From assembly GCA_964644555.1 (NCBI GenBank), contig CAZXWI010000014.1, forward strand, positions 1-24,575: a DNA stretch of 24,575 nt, read 5' to 3'. Position numbers and translations under genes: made by a program. Within the stretch, counting starts at the first letter, position 1. Each line of letters opens with the position of its first letter. Under the pieces are notes generated by a model, which saw nothing but the letters and a program-made list of their open reading frames with translations, did no database searches and had not been told where the DNA came from. This document shows positions 1-8,090 of the stretch, piece after piece. This stretch comes from RUG14186 sp964644555 (lineage in GTDB: Bacteria > Bacillota > Clostridia > Eubacteriales > Anaerofustaceae).

Positions 1-207
1 TGGCAAATCATTTGCCATATACGGCAAAATATAATTGTAATTATATGAGTTATTGTGTATATAGCTACAAACTATCATTCGAGATTGTTCCAATCTCTCA
101 TTTGGCAAACTCCGTTTGCCTTAAACTCTGCGCAAGATAATATTTTATAAGTAAACTTTAAAATATTATCTTACTTGAGTTTAACCGTTTGTAAATTTTA
201 TTACAAA
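1..207. repeat. Chain of six perfect inverted repeats in a gene-free leader
   Basis: No gene is visible before 284. This stretch is a run of perfect inverted repeats: 1-17 (TGGCAAA, loop TCA), 29-46 (8-bp arms, loop GT), 81-97 (GAGATTG, loop TTC), 104-120 (GGCAAAC, loop TCC), 121-184 (long two-part stem, listed separately) and 188-207 (TTTGTAA, 6-base loop). Three of them share a 7-bp arm and a 3-base loop. The pairing is read directly from the sequence. The function is unknown: it could be a mobile repeat remnant, a structured RNA, or terminators of a gene to the left. Confidence 0.6.
121..184. repeat. Long two-part inverted repeat (8 bp + 14 bp arms)
   Basis: The outer arms are TTAAACTC (121-128) and GAGTTTAA (177-184). 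The inner arms are 134-147 and 159-172, 14 bp and perfectly complementary (AAGATAATATTTTA and its complement). The internal loop is TGCGC on one side and ACTT on the other, and the apical loop is 11 bases. That is 22 bp of perfect pairing in 64 bases, well above chance even in AT-rich DNA. It has no U-tract like a standard terminator, so a cruciform, RNA structure or mobile-repeat origin is more likely. Confidence 0.65.
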
Positions 208-222
208 ATTGTTACTTTTATC

Positions 223-251
223 TTTATAAATCGAACTCGGTTTGATATAAT
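223..251 (+). promoter_or_regulatory. Candidate sigma-A promoter with extended -10 for the patatin-like gene
   Basis: There is a perfect TATAAT at 246-251 preceded by TG plus one base (243-245), an extended -10. A weak -35 TTTATA at 223-228 lies 17 bases upstream. The start codon at 284 is 33 bases after the -10. The extended -10 offsets the poor -35. Confidence 0.55.
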
Positions 252-270
252 GAGAAAGATGTAACAGTTT

Positions 271-275
271 GGAGG
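271..275 (+). promoter_or_regulatory. Ribosome binding site GGAGG that fixes the patatin-like start
   Basis: GGAGG lies 8 bases before ATG 284. An in-frame TTG at 269 would place this site inside the gene, so ATG 284 is chosen as the start. Confidence 0.8.
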
Positions 276-283
276 ATTTAATC

Positions 284-1576
284 ATGACCCGTTATGGTTT
301 TGTACTTAGTTCCGACGGAGCTAAAAGTTCATTTGAGATTGGTGCATGGAAAGCACTCAGAGAGCTTAATTTGGATATAAGTGCTGTTTCAGGCTCTTTT
401 GTAGGGGCTTTAAATGCAGCATTGATAGCTCAAAATGACTTTGAAAAAGCCGTAAGATTCTGGAGGCATGTTTCCGCAAAAGAGCTTCTCGGAGTAAACA
501 GACATATTGCTCAGCGTTACACCGAAGAATGGTCACGCACGGATACAAAAGCATTCAAGAAAAACTACATGATGTATGTTAACGGAAAAAGCGAAGAACT
601 TGATCCGCTCAGAGATGTTATAAATATGTTTATCGATGAGAGGGCTGTCAGAAAATCGAATATAGATTTCGGTTTTATTTCCATATCACTCCAAACGCTT
701 GAAGCTGAAATGCTCACACTCAAAACCATACCCAATGGCAAGCTCAATCAATACCTGCTTGCAGCCGCATGCTTTCCGCAAATAACCCAAACCAACAGAG
801 CCGCAGATGCTCAATTTTCAGCTCAATATTCTCCTTACATCATTGCGGAAAAATTCAAATCGGATATTATCATCTCAACCGATGATGTTAATATCGTGCC
901 GCCGTCATTAAAAGCAAACGTGGAAATAATCAAATCGTCCGAAGCCATGGAACTCAACATCAACGAGTCGGCTGAAGAGATGAAAAAGAATATAATAATG
1001 GGTTATACCGACACACTCAAAGCTTTCCATCCATCGAAATGCAAAAAATATTTCGTACCCGATGCTCAGCCTTGCGAAAAGGTAAACCAATTCAAAGCAA
1101 AGGTTACTTCCCCCGTTAACAAAAAACAGGTGGAATACCATTTGCACATGACCTTACGAATCAAAGAAGTAACACCGAAAAATGTAAATATAAGACTTAA
1201 TCAGATGATGAAAGCCGGTGATGTGGTTTGCGATGATTTGTATTATTCGCTTTTGGAAAATGCCGCTTTGATTTTGGGCGTTCCGACAAACGAAACATAT
1301 ACACCCGACAAACTCGTTGAAGCAATCACAAAAACGGCAACAGCAAGGATAAAAGAAAATAAACCCATTCTTTCAAAGAACGGATTTATTAAAGAATTGT
1401 TTATATCGGCATCAAACGAAGCCAATTCGTATCCGAATTCGAATTTGTTCGTTCAATACTTATTACTTCTTTTGTCGTGCAAACCTCAGCTTTATCCGAA
1501 AATAATGCCGATGTTAGCCAAAATGAATGTAAAAACGTTGGCTGCCTTTGCCACTGTAATATACTTGTTATTCTAA
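284..1576 (+). CDS. Patatin-like protein with degenerate active site (probable pseudo-phospholipase)
   Basis: The 430-residue product has the N-terminal layout of bacterial patatin-like (RssA-type) serine lipases: a short beta strand, a glycine loop, a helix containing IGAWKAL, then the nucleophile elbow before ALNAAL. The catalytic parts are missing. The usual GGGxKG oxyanion loop reads SDGAKS (residues 10-15). The nucleophile motif GxSxG reads G37-S-F-V-G41, so Phe39 stands where the catalytic Ser should be. No Asp-Gly-Gly/Ala motif occurs near residues 170-190, where the second catalytic residue normally lies. The remaining 230 residues match nothing I recognise; the C-terminus is hydrophobic. 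The gene is complete and has a promoter and ribosome binding site, so it is probably a non-catalytic protein rather than debris. It converges on the next gene with overlapping stop codons. Confidence 0.7.
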   Translation: MTRYGFVLSSDGAKSSFEIGAWKALRELNLDISAVSGSFVGALNAALIAQNDFEKAVRFWRHVSAKELLGVNRHIAQRYTEEWSRTDTKAFKKNYMMYVNGKSEELDPLRDVINMFIDERAVRKSNIDFGFISISLQTLEAEMLTLKTIPNGKLNQYLLAAACFPQITQTNRAADAQFSAQYSPYIIAEKFKSDIIISTDDVNIVPPSLKANVEIIKSSEAMELNINESAEEMKKNIIMGYTDTLKAFHPSKCKKYFVPDAQPCEKVNQFKAKVTSPVNKKQVEYHLHMTLRIKEVTPKNVNIRLNQMMKAGDVVCDDLYYSLLENAALILGVPTNETYTPDKLVEAITKTATARIKENKPILSKNGFIKELFISASNEANSYPNSNLFVQYLLLLLSCKPQLYPKIMPMLAKMNVKTLAAFATVIYLLF

Positions 1577-2364
1577 ATTTCGATGGGGTCAGATACGCTG
1601 TCGCGTCTGGCAACATTGAGAAAATAATCCATATCCCTTACAAATTTCATATCAGACAAGGTTTTCACCGCTGTATTCAATGCAATCAGCGGTGTATTAT
1701 TTTCTTTGCTCAAATGAGCAAGCATTATTTTTTCTACCCCCGAAGATATAAGATTGCAAAGCGCCTTTGCGGCTGTTTCGTTGGAAAGATGTCCTTTATC
1801 CGATAATATTCTTTGCTTTAAAAATGCAGGATAGCTTCCTTCTTTGAGCATGGCAACATCATGATTGGATTCAAACAAAATTCCTTTACACGAAGACAAA
1901 TTATTCATTATTTCATCGGTCAAAATGCCTGTATCGGTGGCAAGACCCATTTTTGCATCTCCGTTATCGAAAACATATCCGACAGGCTCTGTAGCATCAT
2001 GTGAAATATTAAAGGAAGTTACATTTAAACTTCCTTTGATATCAACAGGTGTACCTGTTTTAAATATATGTACACAGTCCTCATCTGGGTAATCCCTTTG
2101 CTTTTTTAATGCTTCGTAGGTTAATTCGTTACAATACACGGGAATGTGAAACTTTCGTGATAGTACACCGAGTGCCGAAACATGGTCTGTATGCTCATGA
2201 GTAATGAATACAGCATTGATATCCCCTAATTCGATTTCGAGAGAGGTTAATTCGGTTTGTATTCTTTTGCAATTAAATCCTGCATCTACCAGCACTTTTA
2301 CATCATTTGATTCTATGAGTATGGAATTTCCGGAAGAACCCGAAAATAGCGGAGTCAACTTCAT
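1573..2364 (-). CDS. walJ: MBL-fold metallo-hydrolase, WalJ/YycJ type
   Basis: A 263-residue cytoplasmic metallo-beta-lactamase-fold protein. It opens with FSGSSGNS (residues 7-14), typical of the YycJ/WalJ group, and has the metal-binding HEHTDH motif at 56-61, a later Asp in ATDTG and a His in the C-terminal half (AHLSKENN). WalJ proteins are thought to act as exonuclease-like hydrolases linked to cell-wall and DNA maintenance in Bacillota. Here the gene is not beside walKR but directly after murA: its ATG overlaps the murA stop by one base (TAATG), so the two are probably translationally coupled. Its stop overlaps the patatin-like stop by three bases on the opposite strand. Family assignment is firm; the exact substrate is not known. 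Confidence 0.85.
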   Translation of the reverse strand: MKLTPLFSGSSGNSILIESNDVKVLVDAGFNCKRIQTELTSLEIELGDINAVFITHEHTDHVSALGVLSRKFHIPVYCNELTYEALKKQRDYPDEDCVHIFKTGTPVDIKGSLNVTSFNISHDATEPVGYVFDNGDAKMGLATDTGILTDEIMNNLSSCKGILFESNHDVAMLKEGSYPAFLKQRILSDKGHLSNETAAKALCNLISSGVEKIMLAHLSKENNTPLIALNTAVKTLSDMKFVRDMDYFLNVARRDSVSDPIEI

Positions 2365-3629
2365 TATTCTTCACTTACTCTCTTTATGTCCGCTCCGAGA
2401 GCCGCATAATTCTCAACGAGGTTTTCGTAACCTCTTTCAATATATTCGATATTATATATTTCGGTAGTTCCTTCGGCAATGAATCCGGCAACTACCATGG
2501 CGGCACCTGCTCTTAAATCGGTTGCGTAAATTTTAGCACCGCTAAGAGATTCTACTCCGTTAAACATGGCAACATTGCCGCCCGAAACCATGATATCGGC
2601 ACCCATTCTTTGAAGTTCTCCGACATATTTAAAGCGGCTTTCGAATATATTCTCGGTTATTGTACTTGTGCCTTCTGCAATGCACATCAATACGCCCATG
2701 GGCTGCTGTAAATCGGTCGGAAAACCGGGATACGGCATGGTTTTGACATTACAGGATTTGAGGGGACGGTGTCCTATAACACGAATGGAGTCATCATACT
2801 CGATTACTTCGTTGCCCATTTCTCTGAGCTTGGCGGTTAAGGATTCCAAGTGTTCGGGAATTATGTTTTTGATAAGCACATTACCCTGAGTAGCCGCAGC
2901 CGCAATCATATATGTGCCTGCTTGGATTTGGTCGGGTACTACGGAATAAGTTGCTCCGTGAAGCGACTTAACGCCCTTGATTTTTATGGTATCCGTGCCT
3001 GCTCCGTGAATCTTGGCACCCATGAGGTTAAGGCAGTTTGCTATATCGACAACATGAGGTTCTTTGGCGGCATTATCTATAACCGTTGTACCCTCCGCCA
3101 TAACTGCCGCAAGCATAGTGTTGATGGTAGCACCGACGCTGACCACATCAAAGTATATGTCGCAGCCAACAAGCTTATCGGCATAGGCATCGATATATCC
3201 GCCTTTTATTTCGATTTGAGCGCCCAATGCCTTGAATGCCTTTATGTGCAAATCAATCGGACGAGCCCCTATGGCGCAGCCTCCGGGAAGAGGAAGTCTG
3301 ACCTTTTTATATTTGGTGAGAAGAGCCCCTATCATGTAGTAAGATGCTCTCATTTTGGTACATTCTTCTTCGATATTCGATATATTATCGTATGAAATAC
3401 CTTTGGGGTCGATGGTAAGTTTATCGCCGTCTTTTTTTAGATCAGCTCCGAACTTCGTGAGCATGGAAATATAATTGCGAATATCACGAATATCCGGAAG
3501 ATTTTCTATTACCATAACATCATTTGTGAGAATTGCGGCAGGAAGTATGCCCAATGCGGCATTTTTTGCACCGCTGACACTGACCTCTCCGTTTAATACT
3601 TTTCCGCCGTTAATGACAATTTTTTCCAT
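2364..3629 (-). CDS. murA: UDP-N-acetylglucosamine 1-carboxyvinyltransferase
   Basis: A 421-residue enolpyruvyl transferase that commits UDP-GlcNAc to peptidoglycan synthesis by adding enolpyruvate from phosphoenolpyruvate in the cytoplasm. It begins with the standard NGGKxLNGEVxVSGAKNAAL segment (Lys22 and Asn23 are substrate-binding). The catalytic cysteine is in LPGGCAIGARPID (Cys118), so the enzyme should be sensitive to fosfomycin, unlike Asp variants. The C-terminal RAGAAMVVAG and ERGYENL segments are also typical. Length is normal. Bacillota often carry two copies (murA1/murA2); sequence alone does not tell me which this is. An AAAGG lies about 11 bases before the start. It is followed without a gap by the WalJ-type gene. 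Confidence 0.95.
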   Translation of the reverse strand: MEKIVINGGKVLNGEVSVSGAKNAALGILPAAILTNDVMVIENLPDIRDIRNYISMLTKFGADLKKDGDKLTIDPKGISYDNISNIEEECTKMRASYYMIGALLTKYKKVRLPLPGGCAIGARPIDLHIKAFKALGAQIEIKGGYIDAYADKLVGCDIYFDVVSVGATINTMLAAVMAEGTTVIDNAAKEPHVVDIANCLNLMGAKIHGAGTDTIKIKGVKSLHGATYSVVPDQIQAGTYMIAAAATQGNVLIKNIIPEHLESLTAKLREMGNEVIEYDDSIRVIGHRPLKSCNVKTMPYPGFPTDLQQPMGVLMCIAEGTSTITENIFESRFKYVGELQRMGADIMVSGGNVAMFNGVESLSGAKIYATDLRAGAAMVVAGFIAEGTTEIYNIEYIERGYENLVENYAALGADIKRVSEE

Positions 3630-3690
3630 GCTTGTTTTAACCTTTCTTTTAATTGTATTTACAGATGAATGTTTTTAATTTTTATATGTA

Positions 3691-3803
3691 GGGGAAGCCC
3701 TAACACCCCCTTTTTACGCCAACGAAGTTGGCTATATACCGGTAGGCGACCGGCTGCACCGCCGACTTAGTCGGCATAAAAAGTTTTTTCGGGGGGTACT
3801 CCC
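3691..3803. repeat. Palindromic repeat element with three stem-loops
   Basis: The element lies between murA and rluD. Both ends carry inverted versions of CCCCC, then TTTTTA, then GCC plus a hairpin. The left hairpin is GCCAAC-GAA-GTTGGC (718-732), the right is GCCGAC-TTA-GTCGGC (761-775), and a central CCGGT-AGGCG-ACCGG (739-753) sits between. It is much richer in G and C than its surroundings. The compact palindromic form suggests a dispersed non-coding repeat (REP or MITE-like). It lies downstream of rluD and upstream of the murA leader, so it could also act as an RNA processing or stop signal, although no good U-tract is present. Confidence 0.65.
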
Positions 3804-3814
3804 ACAATAGTGAG

Positions 3815-4717
3815 TTATTTAACCAACCAATCAAATCGCTTGGGTAACTCACTTCGAAATTCCACATATTCTCCTGTTCGGGGGTGAATAAATCCCAAGA
3901 GATACGCATGCAGGAGTTGACCTGTGAATTGTTTGTCTATTGCCCTGTCGTAACCGTAGAGTTTATCGCCCACTATCGGGTGGGATATATATTTCATATG
4001 CACCCTTATTTGGTGGGTTCTGCCCGTTTCCAGGGTGAGATTTATGTGAGTGTAGTCATCATATCGATTTACCACTTCGTAGTGAGTTACAGCCCTCTTG
4101 GAATTTTGAGCTGTTACGCAAAACGCTTTTCTATCAAGAGGGTTTCTGCCTATCGGAGCATCTATCACACCTTTATCAGATGGGATTATACCATGAACTA
4201 TGGCGCTGTAGCCTCTGGTAATGGAATGCACGGCAAATTGCTCGGAAAGCTTGTTATGTGCTTCATCGTTTTTTGCAATGACCAAAAGCCCCGATGTTTC
4301 TTTATCTATTCTATGAACTATACCCGGTCGTATGACACCGTTTATCGCCGAAAGATGATCCAAATGATACATTAAAGCGTTTACCAATGTGCCTGAGGGG
4401 TTACCGTTGGCAGGATGAACAACCATACCCTCAGCTTTATCGACTATTGCAATGTCATCGTCTTCGTAAACTATGTTTATGGGTATATCTTCGGCTGTAA
4501 CATCAAGCTGCTTCGTATCGGGCAAAGCCGCTTCAACAACAAAGCCCGCTTTTATGCGAAATGATGCTTTCTGAGGTGATCCGTTTACCAAAACGCTCTT
4601 TTCGTCAAACAGTACTTTAAGACTTTCTCTGGAAAAACCGTCTGCGTTATCTGCCAAGAATTTATCAAGGCGCATATTATCGCATGAAGATTCCACCTTA
4701 ATTACTATCTTATCCAT
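3815..4717 (-). CDS. rluD: RluD-family 23S rRNA pseudouridine synthase
   Basis: A 300-residue enzyme of the RluA/RluD family, which isomerises uridines in rRNA. An N-terminal S4 RNA-binding domain covers about residues 12-65 (MRLDKFLAD, LVNG). The catalytic domain has HRIDKETSG with catalytic Asp138, then GRTHQIRVHM near residue 240 and LHAYLLGF near the end. In Bacillota this gene is ylyB. It starts 2 bases after the ylmH stop, so the two are co-translated. The peptidase gene lspA, which often precedes rluD in Bacillota, is not here. Which uridines are modified cannot be read from the sequence. Confidence 0.93.
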   Translation of the reverse strand: MDKIVIKVESSCDNMRLDKFLADNADGFSRESLKVLFDEKSVLVNGSPQKASFRIKAGFVVEAALPDTKQLDVTAEDIPINIVYEDDDIAIVDKAEGMVVHPANGNPSGTLVNALMYHLDHLSAINGVIRPGIVHRIDKETSGLLVIAKNDEAHNKLSEQFAVHSITRGYSAIVHGIIPSDKGVIDAPIGRNPLDRKAFCVTAQNSKRAVTHYEVVNRYDDYTHINLTLETGRTHQIRVHMKYISHPIVGDKLYGYDRAIDKQFTGQLLHAYLLGFIHPRTGEYVEFRSELPKRFDWLVK

Positions 4718-4719
4718 AA

Positions 4720-5466
4720 TTACGAAAATTTCTTTACCGACAATTTAATATTGCCTTTTTTTGTATTCCCCGTAATTTCATCGACTATAAATCTGCCCTT
4801 TGAACGAACGCTGATGATATCTCCCGGCTTTAAATTTACGCTGGGCTTTGTGCTAGGCACATGGTTGATAAACACCTTTTCACCTTTTACAAATGCCGAA
4901 GCCTCGCTACGGGATATTCTGAATACAGTGTGGATTATCGCATCAAGACGCATTGACGGAATAATAACGCTCATATTCGTAAAGTTGGGTTCAACCGCTA
5001 CAGCTTCATCCAATGGCAGACATTCGACACTTACATCGTATTTATTTATTTTGTATAAATTGTTTTGGATAAACTCGCCCATGGGCGTACTGACAAAGAG
5101 CTGAATAGTATCATTTGTAATATTTATATCCCCCACTTTTTCACGCTCTATTCCGAGAGCCAACACACTGCCCAATACATCGGGGTGGGATATTTGTGCG
5201 TTTTTCGCTTTTATTTTAACAAGATCTATCGGATAATCTAAAGGAGATATTGTTTCTCCTTTGGGAAATACGCAAAGCATTTTTCTTTCGGCATAATCAT
5301 GCCCTCCGAAAAATTCGCAATCGCTTTGGGGATATCTTCCGATTTCTCTTTCGATTATATGCTGTAGATTAGGCTCGAAAAAATCGGAATAAATAACGCA
5401 CCCGGTTTGAGCGGCTTTCAGAGCGCTATCCTCTATTCGAGCTGACAAAAAATCCTTTTGTGCCAT
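4720..5466 (-). CDS. ylmH: YlmH family S4 RNA-binding protein
   Basis: A 248-residue protein of the YlmH group, encoded in the division-gene cluster of many Gram-positives and linked to ribosome rescue and quality control. The N-terminal part has the family features FFGGHDYAERKMLCVFP and ISHPDVLGSVLALGIEREKVGD. A C-terminal S4 domain (about residues 185-240) has RLDAIIHTVFRISRSEA and later KGRF. A ribosome binding site AGGAG lies just before the start and a hairpin plus U-run just before that. It sits between sepF and rluD as in other Bacillota, without the yggT and divIVA genes that commonly accompany it. Confidence 0.92.
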   Translation of the reverse strand: MAQKDFLSARIEDSALKAAQTGCVIYSDFFEPNLQHIIEREIGRYPQSDCEFFGGHDYAERKMLCVFPKGETISPLDYPIDLVKIKAKNAQISHPDVLGSVLALGIEREKVGDINITNDTIQLFVSTPMGEFIQNNLYKINKYDVSVECLPLDEAVAVEPNFTNMSVIIPSMRLDAIIHTVFRISRSEASAFVKGEKVFINHVPSTKPSVNLKPGDIISVRSKGRFIVDEITGNTKKGNIKLSVKKFS

Positions 5467-5480
5467 ATTTTACAACTCCT

Positions 5481-5510
5481 AAAAACAAACGGAGATATAA
5501 ATCCCCGTTT
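5481..5510 (-). terminator. Intrinsic-terminator-like hairpin between sepF and ylmH
   Basis: Read on the minus strand: arms AAACGGGGAT and ATCTCCGTTT (one G-U pair, 4-base loop, 10 bp), followed by GTTTTT. It falls after sepF and ends a few bases before the ylmH ribosome binding site. It may reduce read-through from sepF or act as an attenuator of ylmH-rluD. No alternative pairing is obvious. Confidence 0.65.
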
Positions 5511-5542
5511 TGTAATTTACTTTTATAATCCTACTGAACTTA

Positions 5543-6022
5543 TCAATAACCATATTCGAGTTCGTCATCATCATCCTCATCATAGCTTTCATCATCTATG
5601 TAATCGTGATCCATATCGACCTGACTTGTCTGAATTTCGATTCCTTTCGGAGCAGCAACGATGACTTCCTCGGATACTCGCAATAACTGACCTTCCAAGG
5701 CATATACAACACCCTGAATAAAATCAAGAAAACGAACCGTGTCGTCGGCTGAAATGCCTTTGACATTGATAACAACCGTCTTTGCTTCCTTAAGTTCATT
5801 GCATACAACTTTGGCATCCAATTTTTTCTTTGCTTCTACCACAATCATATCACCTTTCTGCGTTACGGCATGTGATATTTCCTGACGGCGTTCTTCTAAC
5901 ATTTTCTTTGCCTTTTTTTGAGTTTCTTCCCAATTTCCCGCTGTTTGTGCAGTTTCCTCTTCAAGTTCGTCTTCTACTCTTTCAAAGCCGAAAAAATCAA
6001 GTATTTTGTCAACTACTTCCAT
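5543..6022 (-). CDS. sepF: Cell division protein SepF
   Basis: A 159-residue protein that links FtsZ filaments to the membrane at the division site and organises them into rings. The N-terminus MEVVDKILDFFGF matches the SepF amphipathic membrane-binding helix. A charged linker (about 17-50) leads into the SepF core (about 58-128), where VVINVKGISADDTVRFLDFIQGVVYALEG is diagnostic and mediates FtsZ binding and dimerisation. The tail is unusually acidic and tyrosine-rich, with a run of Asp and Glu ending in YGY. A GGAG lies before the ATG, and yggS ends 22 bases upstream. Confidence 0.93.
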   Translation of the reverse strand: MEVVDKILDFFGFERVEDELEEETAQTAGNWEETQKKAKKMLEERRQEISHAVTQKGDMIVVEAKKKLDAKVVCNELKEAKTVVINVKGISADDTVRFLDFIQGVVYALEGQLLRVSEEVIVAAPKGIEIQTSQVDMDHDYIDDESYDEDDDDELEYGY

Positions 6023-6044
6023 AATTAATATATCTCCTTAACCG

Positions 6045-6716
6045 TTATTCAAACAGGGCTGTTCCCACTCTTACCATATTAGAACCGCATTTGATTGCAA
6101 GTTCGTAATCAGAACTCATTCCCATGGAAAGTATTTCCGTATTAATGTTACCATATTTTGCGTTGTATTTCATTACATTATCGAAAATTTTTCTTGTTTT
6201 TTCAAACAATTCCGATAATAATTTTTCATTTTCAGCCTTGGGCGCCATCATCATAAGCCCTTTGACATTTATATTCGAGAAAGTCGATAATTTCTCTATA
6301 ACTTCATCTAAAACAACAGGGTCAAATCCGTGCTTGGTGATTTCGCCCGAAGGATTTATCTGAATGAGAATGTCAGAAACGGCATTTGTTTTTTTCGAAT
6401 AATCGTTTATCACTTCGGCAAGCTTAATACTATCAACCGACTGAATCAATTTGACTTTACCCACTACATATTTTACCTTGTTTGTTTGAAGTGTTCCTAT
6501 GAGATGCCAATCTATATTTGGGGGAAGAACTTCGTATTTATCGCAAAACTCCTTGACTCTGTTTTCGCCGAGGGTGGTTACACCCTCGTTTATCAAGCAG
6601 CGAACCTCATCTGCCGAGTGGTTTTTGCTGACTCCCACAAGAGTTACCTTTTCACCTGTAATTAAAGATAAATTATTTATATTCTCCAAAACTCTTTTTA
6701 CATTATCGCCAATCAT
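6045..6716 (-). CDS. ylmE: YggS/YlmE family pyridoxal-phosphate homeostasis protein
   Basis: A 223-residue alanine-racemase-fold protein that carries pyridoxal 5'-phosphate but has no known catalytic activity; its family buffers free PLP and affects amino-acid pools. Visible signatures are VGVSK with PLP lysine Lys31, LGENRVKE, WHLIGTLQTNKVK, KGLMMMAP and the C-terminal LSMGMSSDYELAIKCGSNMVRVGTALF. Its ATG overlaps the last four bases of the upstream HlyD-like gene. The position immediately before sepF is the usual Bacillota arrangement. Confidence 0.93.
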   Translation of the reverse strand: MIGDNVKRVLENINNLSLITGEKVTLVGVSKNHSADEVRCLINEGVTTLGENRVKEFCDKYEVLPPNIDWHLIGTLQTNKVKYVVGKVKLIQSVDSIKLAEVINDYSKKTNAVSDILIQINPSGEITKHGFDPVVLDEVIEKLSTFSNINVKGLMMMAPKAENEKLLSELFEKTRKIFDNVMKYNAKYGNINTEILSMGMSSDYELAIKCGSNMVRVGTALFE

Positions 6717-8014
6717 AACAAACCTCTGAGTTTAATTTCGTCGCCGTCTGAAATATTTTCGTTTTCGGAAACTTTAAGGTACGCTTTGCCGTTTTCGTAG
6801 GCATACACATTTACCTCGATTACCTCTTCGTTTTGTCCGTTTTTAACGGCACGCACATAGCTTTTGCCGTCCTTATCGAAGATGCAATTTTTTTCTATTA
6901 CATAGCAATCATATGAATCCACATGAGCGTATGCGCTGAGAAGCCTTGAACCGCTTAATGACAAAACATCGTTTCTTAGCGCCACATAAAGCAATTTTTC
7001 GTTATCGTAATAGGACACTTTGATAAGCTCTCCGTCGTAGAGCATACCGCTTGATGTTTCAAACTTAAATGCAGGGAAAATGTTAAGAAGATCAATTCTT
7101 CTGAAAATAAACTCGAAATACCCTCCCTCGGAATCCATATCGTAATTTTCGAGGATATCGGCATATATTCTCATGCAGGCTTCTTCACCATTTACATATA
7201 CATCATTAGGAAGCCGGAGTACCACAACAGCGCTTGATGAGGAACTGCTCTTTAATACATAGCTGTCATTCGAAAGGTTCTTATTCGTGCTGAGAGAATC
7301 TATTTCGTTTAGGTAGTTCACATCAAGATAATTCAGTTCTTCGAAATTCAAATAATTTTCGTATCCGTCTATTGTATAATACACACTGCCGAAAACGGTA
7401 AAATTTAAGTTGTCGGCGGTAAGGGGTATATCGGAAGATGTCAGCATATCTTTGTATTTGGCGAGGAGTTCGTTTAATTCCTCATTCGTAGCGTAGGTAT
7501 ATTGTTTGGCACGCTTCATTATGTATATATTATGCTGAAGTTCATACAGCCTGTCCGCTGCTTTTTTTTCTTCAATGGGTGTAGCACCGTTTTGCAAACT
7601 TCGGTTTATATCCTCACATTCGGCTCTTGCATTTGATATTTGGCGGTTGAGAGAACTTACGGAAATATCTTCATTGTTGATAACATATTCTATGGTTTCA
7701 ATCTTCTCTTTGATGTAGTAATTTGTCGAAAGTTTGTAGTTATCGGATAAAAGTGTGGAAGCCGATATTTTTTCGGATTCGTCAACGAGAAAATTTATCT
7801 TTTCGGCACTGTTGAGTATTACATACTCTTCGTTTTTGAAAACATATGCCTTTGCAGCTTCGGTGAAAGTATGGTTTTGCAAAGCAACGAAAGAAGATCT
7901 CATTGGGAGCATTTGAATTATCAAATAAGCAAAAAAGAGCAAAACCACCGTTAAAAGAATAAATGTTTTCCTATTCGTTTTTACGATCCTGCTCATTTTC
8001 GTTTTATTTCTCAT
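6713..8014 (-). CDS. HlyD-like single-pass membrane protein
   Basis: A 433-residue protein with a positively charged start, one membrane helix at about residues 18-36 (FILLTVVLLFFAYLIIQML) and a long extracytoplasmic part. The centre (about 110-215) is charged and helical and may form a coiled coil. Beta-rich segments follow, and the last 50 residues (KNCIFDKDGKSYVRAVKNG, then DGDEIKLRG) look like the beta-barrel end of HlyD/RND periplasmic adaptor proteins. Related genes occur beside sepF in Clostridia. No partner transporter is in the window, so a role in export is not shown; a cell-envelope role is an inference. GAGGG precedes the ATG. It overlaps ylmE by 4 bases. Confidence 0.65.
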   Translation of the reverse strand: MRNKTKMSRIVKTNRKTFILLTVVLLFFAYLIIQMLPMRSSFVALQNHTFTEAAKAYVFKNEEYVILNSAEKINFLVDESEKISASTLLSDNYKLSTNYYIKEKIETIEYVINNEDISVSSLNRQISNARAECEDINRSLQNGATPIEEKKAADRLYELQHNIYIMKRAKQYTYATNEELNELLAKYKDMLTSSDIPLTADNLNFTVFGSVYYTIDGYENYLNFEELNYLDVNYLNEIDSLSTNKNLSNDSYVLKSSSSSSAVVVLRLPNDVYVNGEEACMRIYADILENYDMDSEGGYFEFIFRRIDLLNIFPAFKFETSSGMLYDGELIKVSYYDNEKLLYVALRNDVLSLSGSRLLSAYAHVDSYDCYVIEKNCIFDKDGKSYVRAVKNGQNEEVIEVNVYAYENGKAYLKVSENENISDGDEIKLRGLL

Positions 8015-8090
8015 TTGTTCCCTCTTTGTTGTTTTGTTCTATTTTACCATATAGACGGGAATACATAAAGGGCTGAAATGAAAGTTAAGA

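Noticed and set aside
1..207. CRISPR array
   Set aside because: Inverted repeats differ from each other in sequence and spacing; no repeated direct unit.
269..283. TTG start 15 bases upstream of the patatin-like ATG
   Set aside because: It would put the GGAGG ribosome binding site inside the coding sequence and has no site of its own.
2850..3395. 181-codon plus-strand frame antisense to murA
   Set aside because: It lies wholly inside a well-conserved gene and its product has no family likeness.
3700..3909. Minus-strand reading frame across the repeat element and the rluD 3' end
   Set aside because: It is out of frame with rluD and runs through palindromic DNA; no start signal. Best seen as chance.
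3884..4375. 163-codon plus-strand frame antisense to rluD
   Set aside because: Shadow of the rluD coding pattern; no ribosome binding site.
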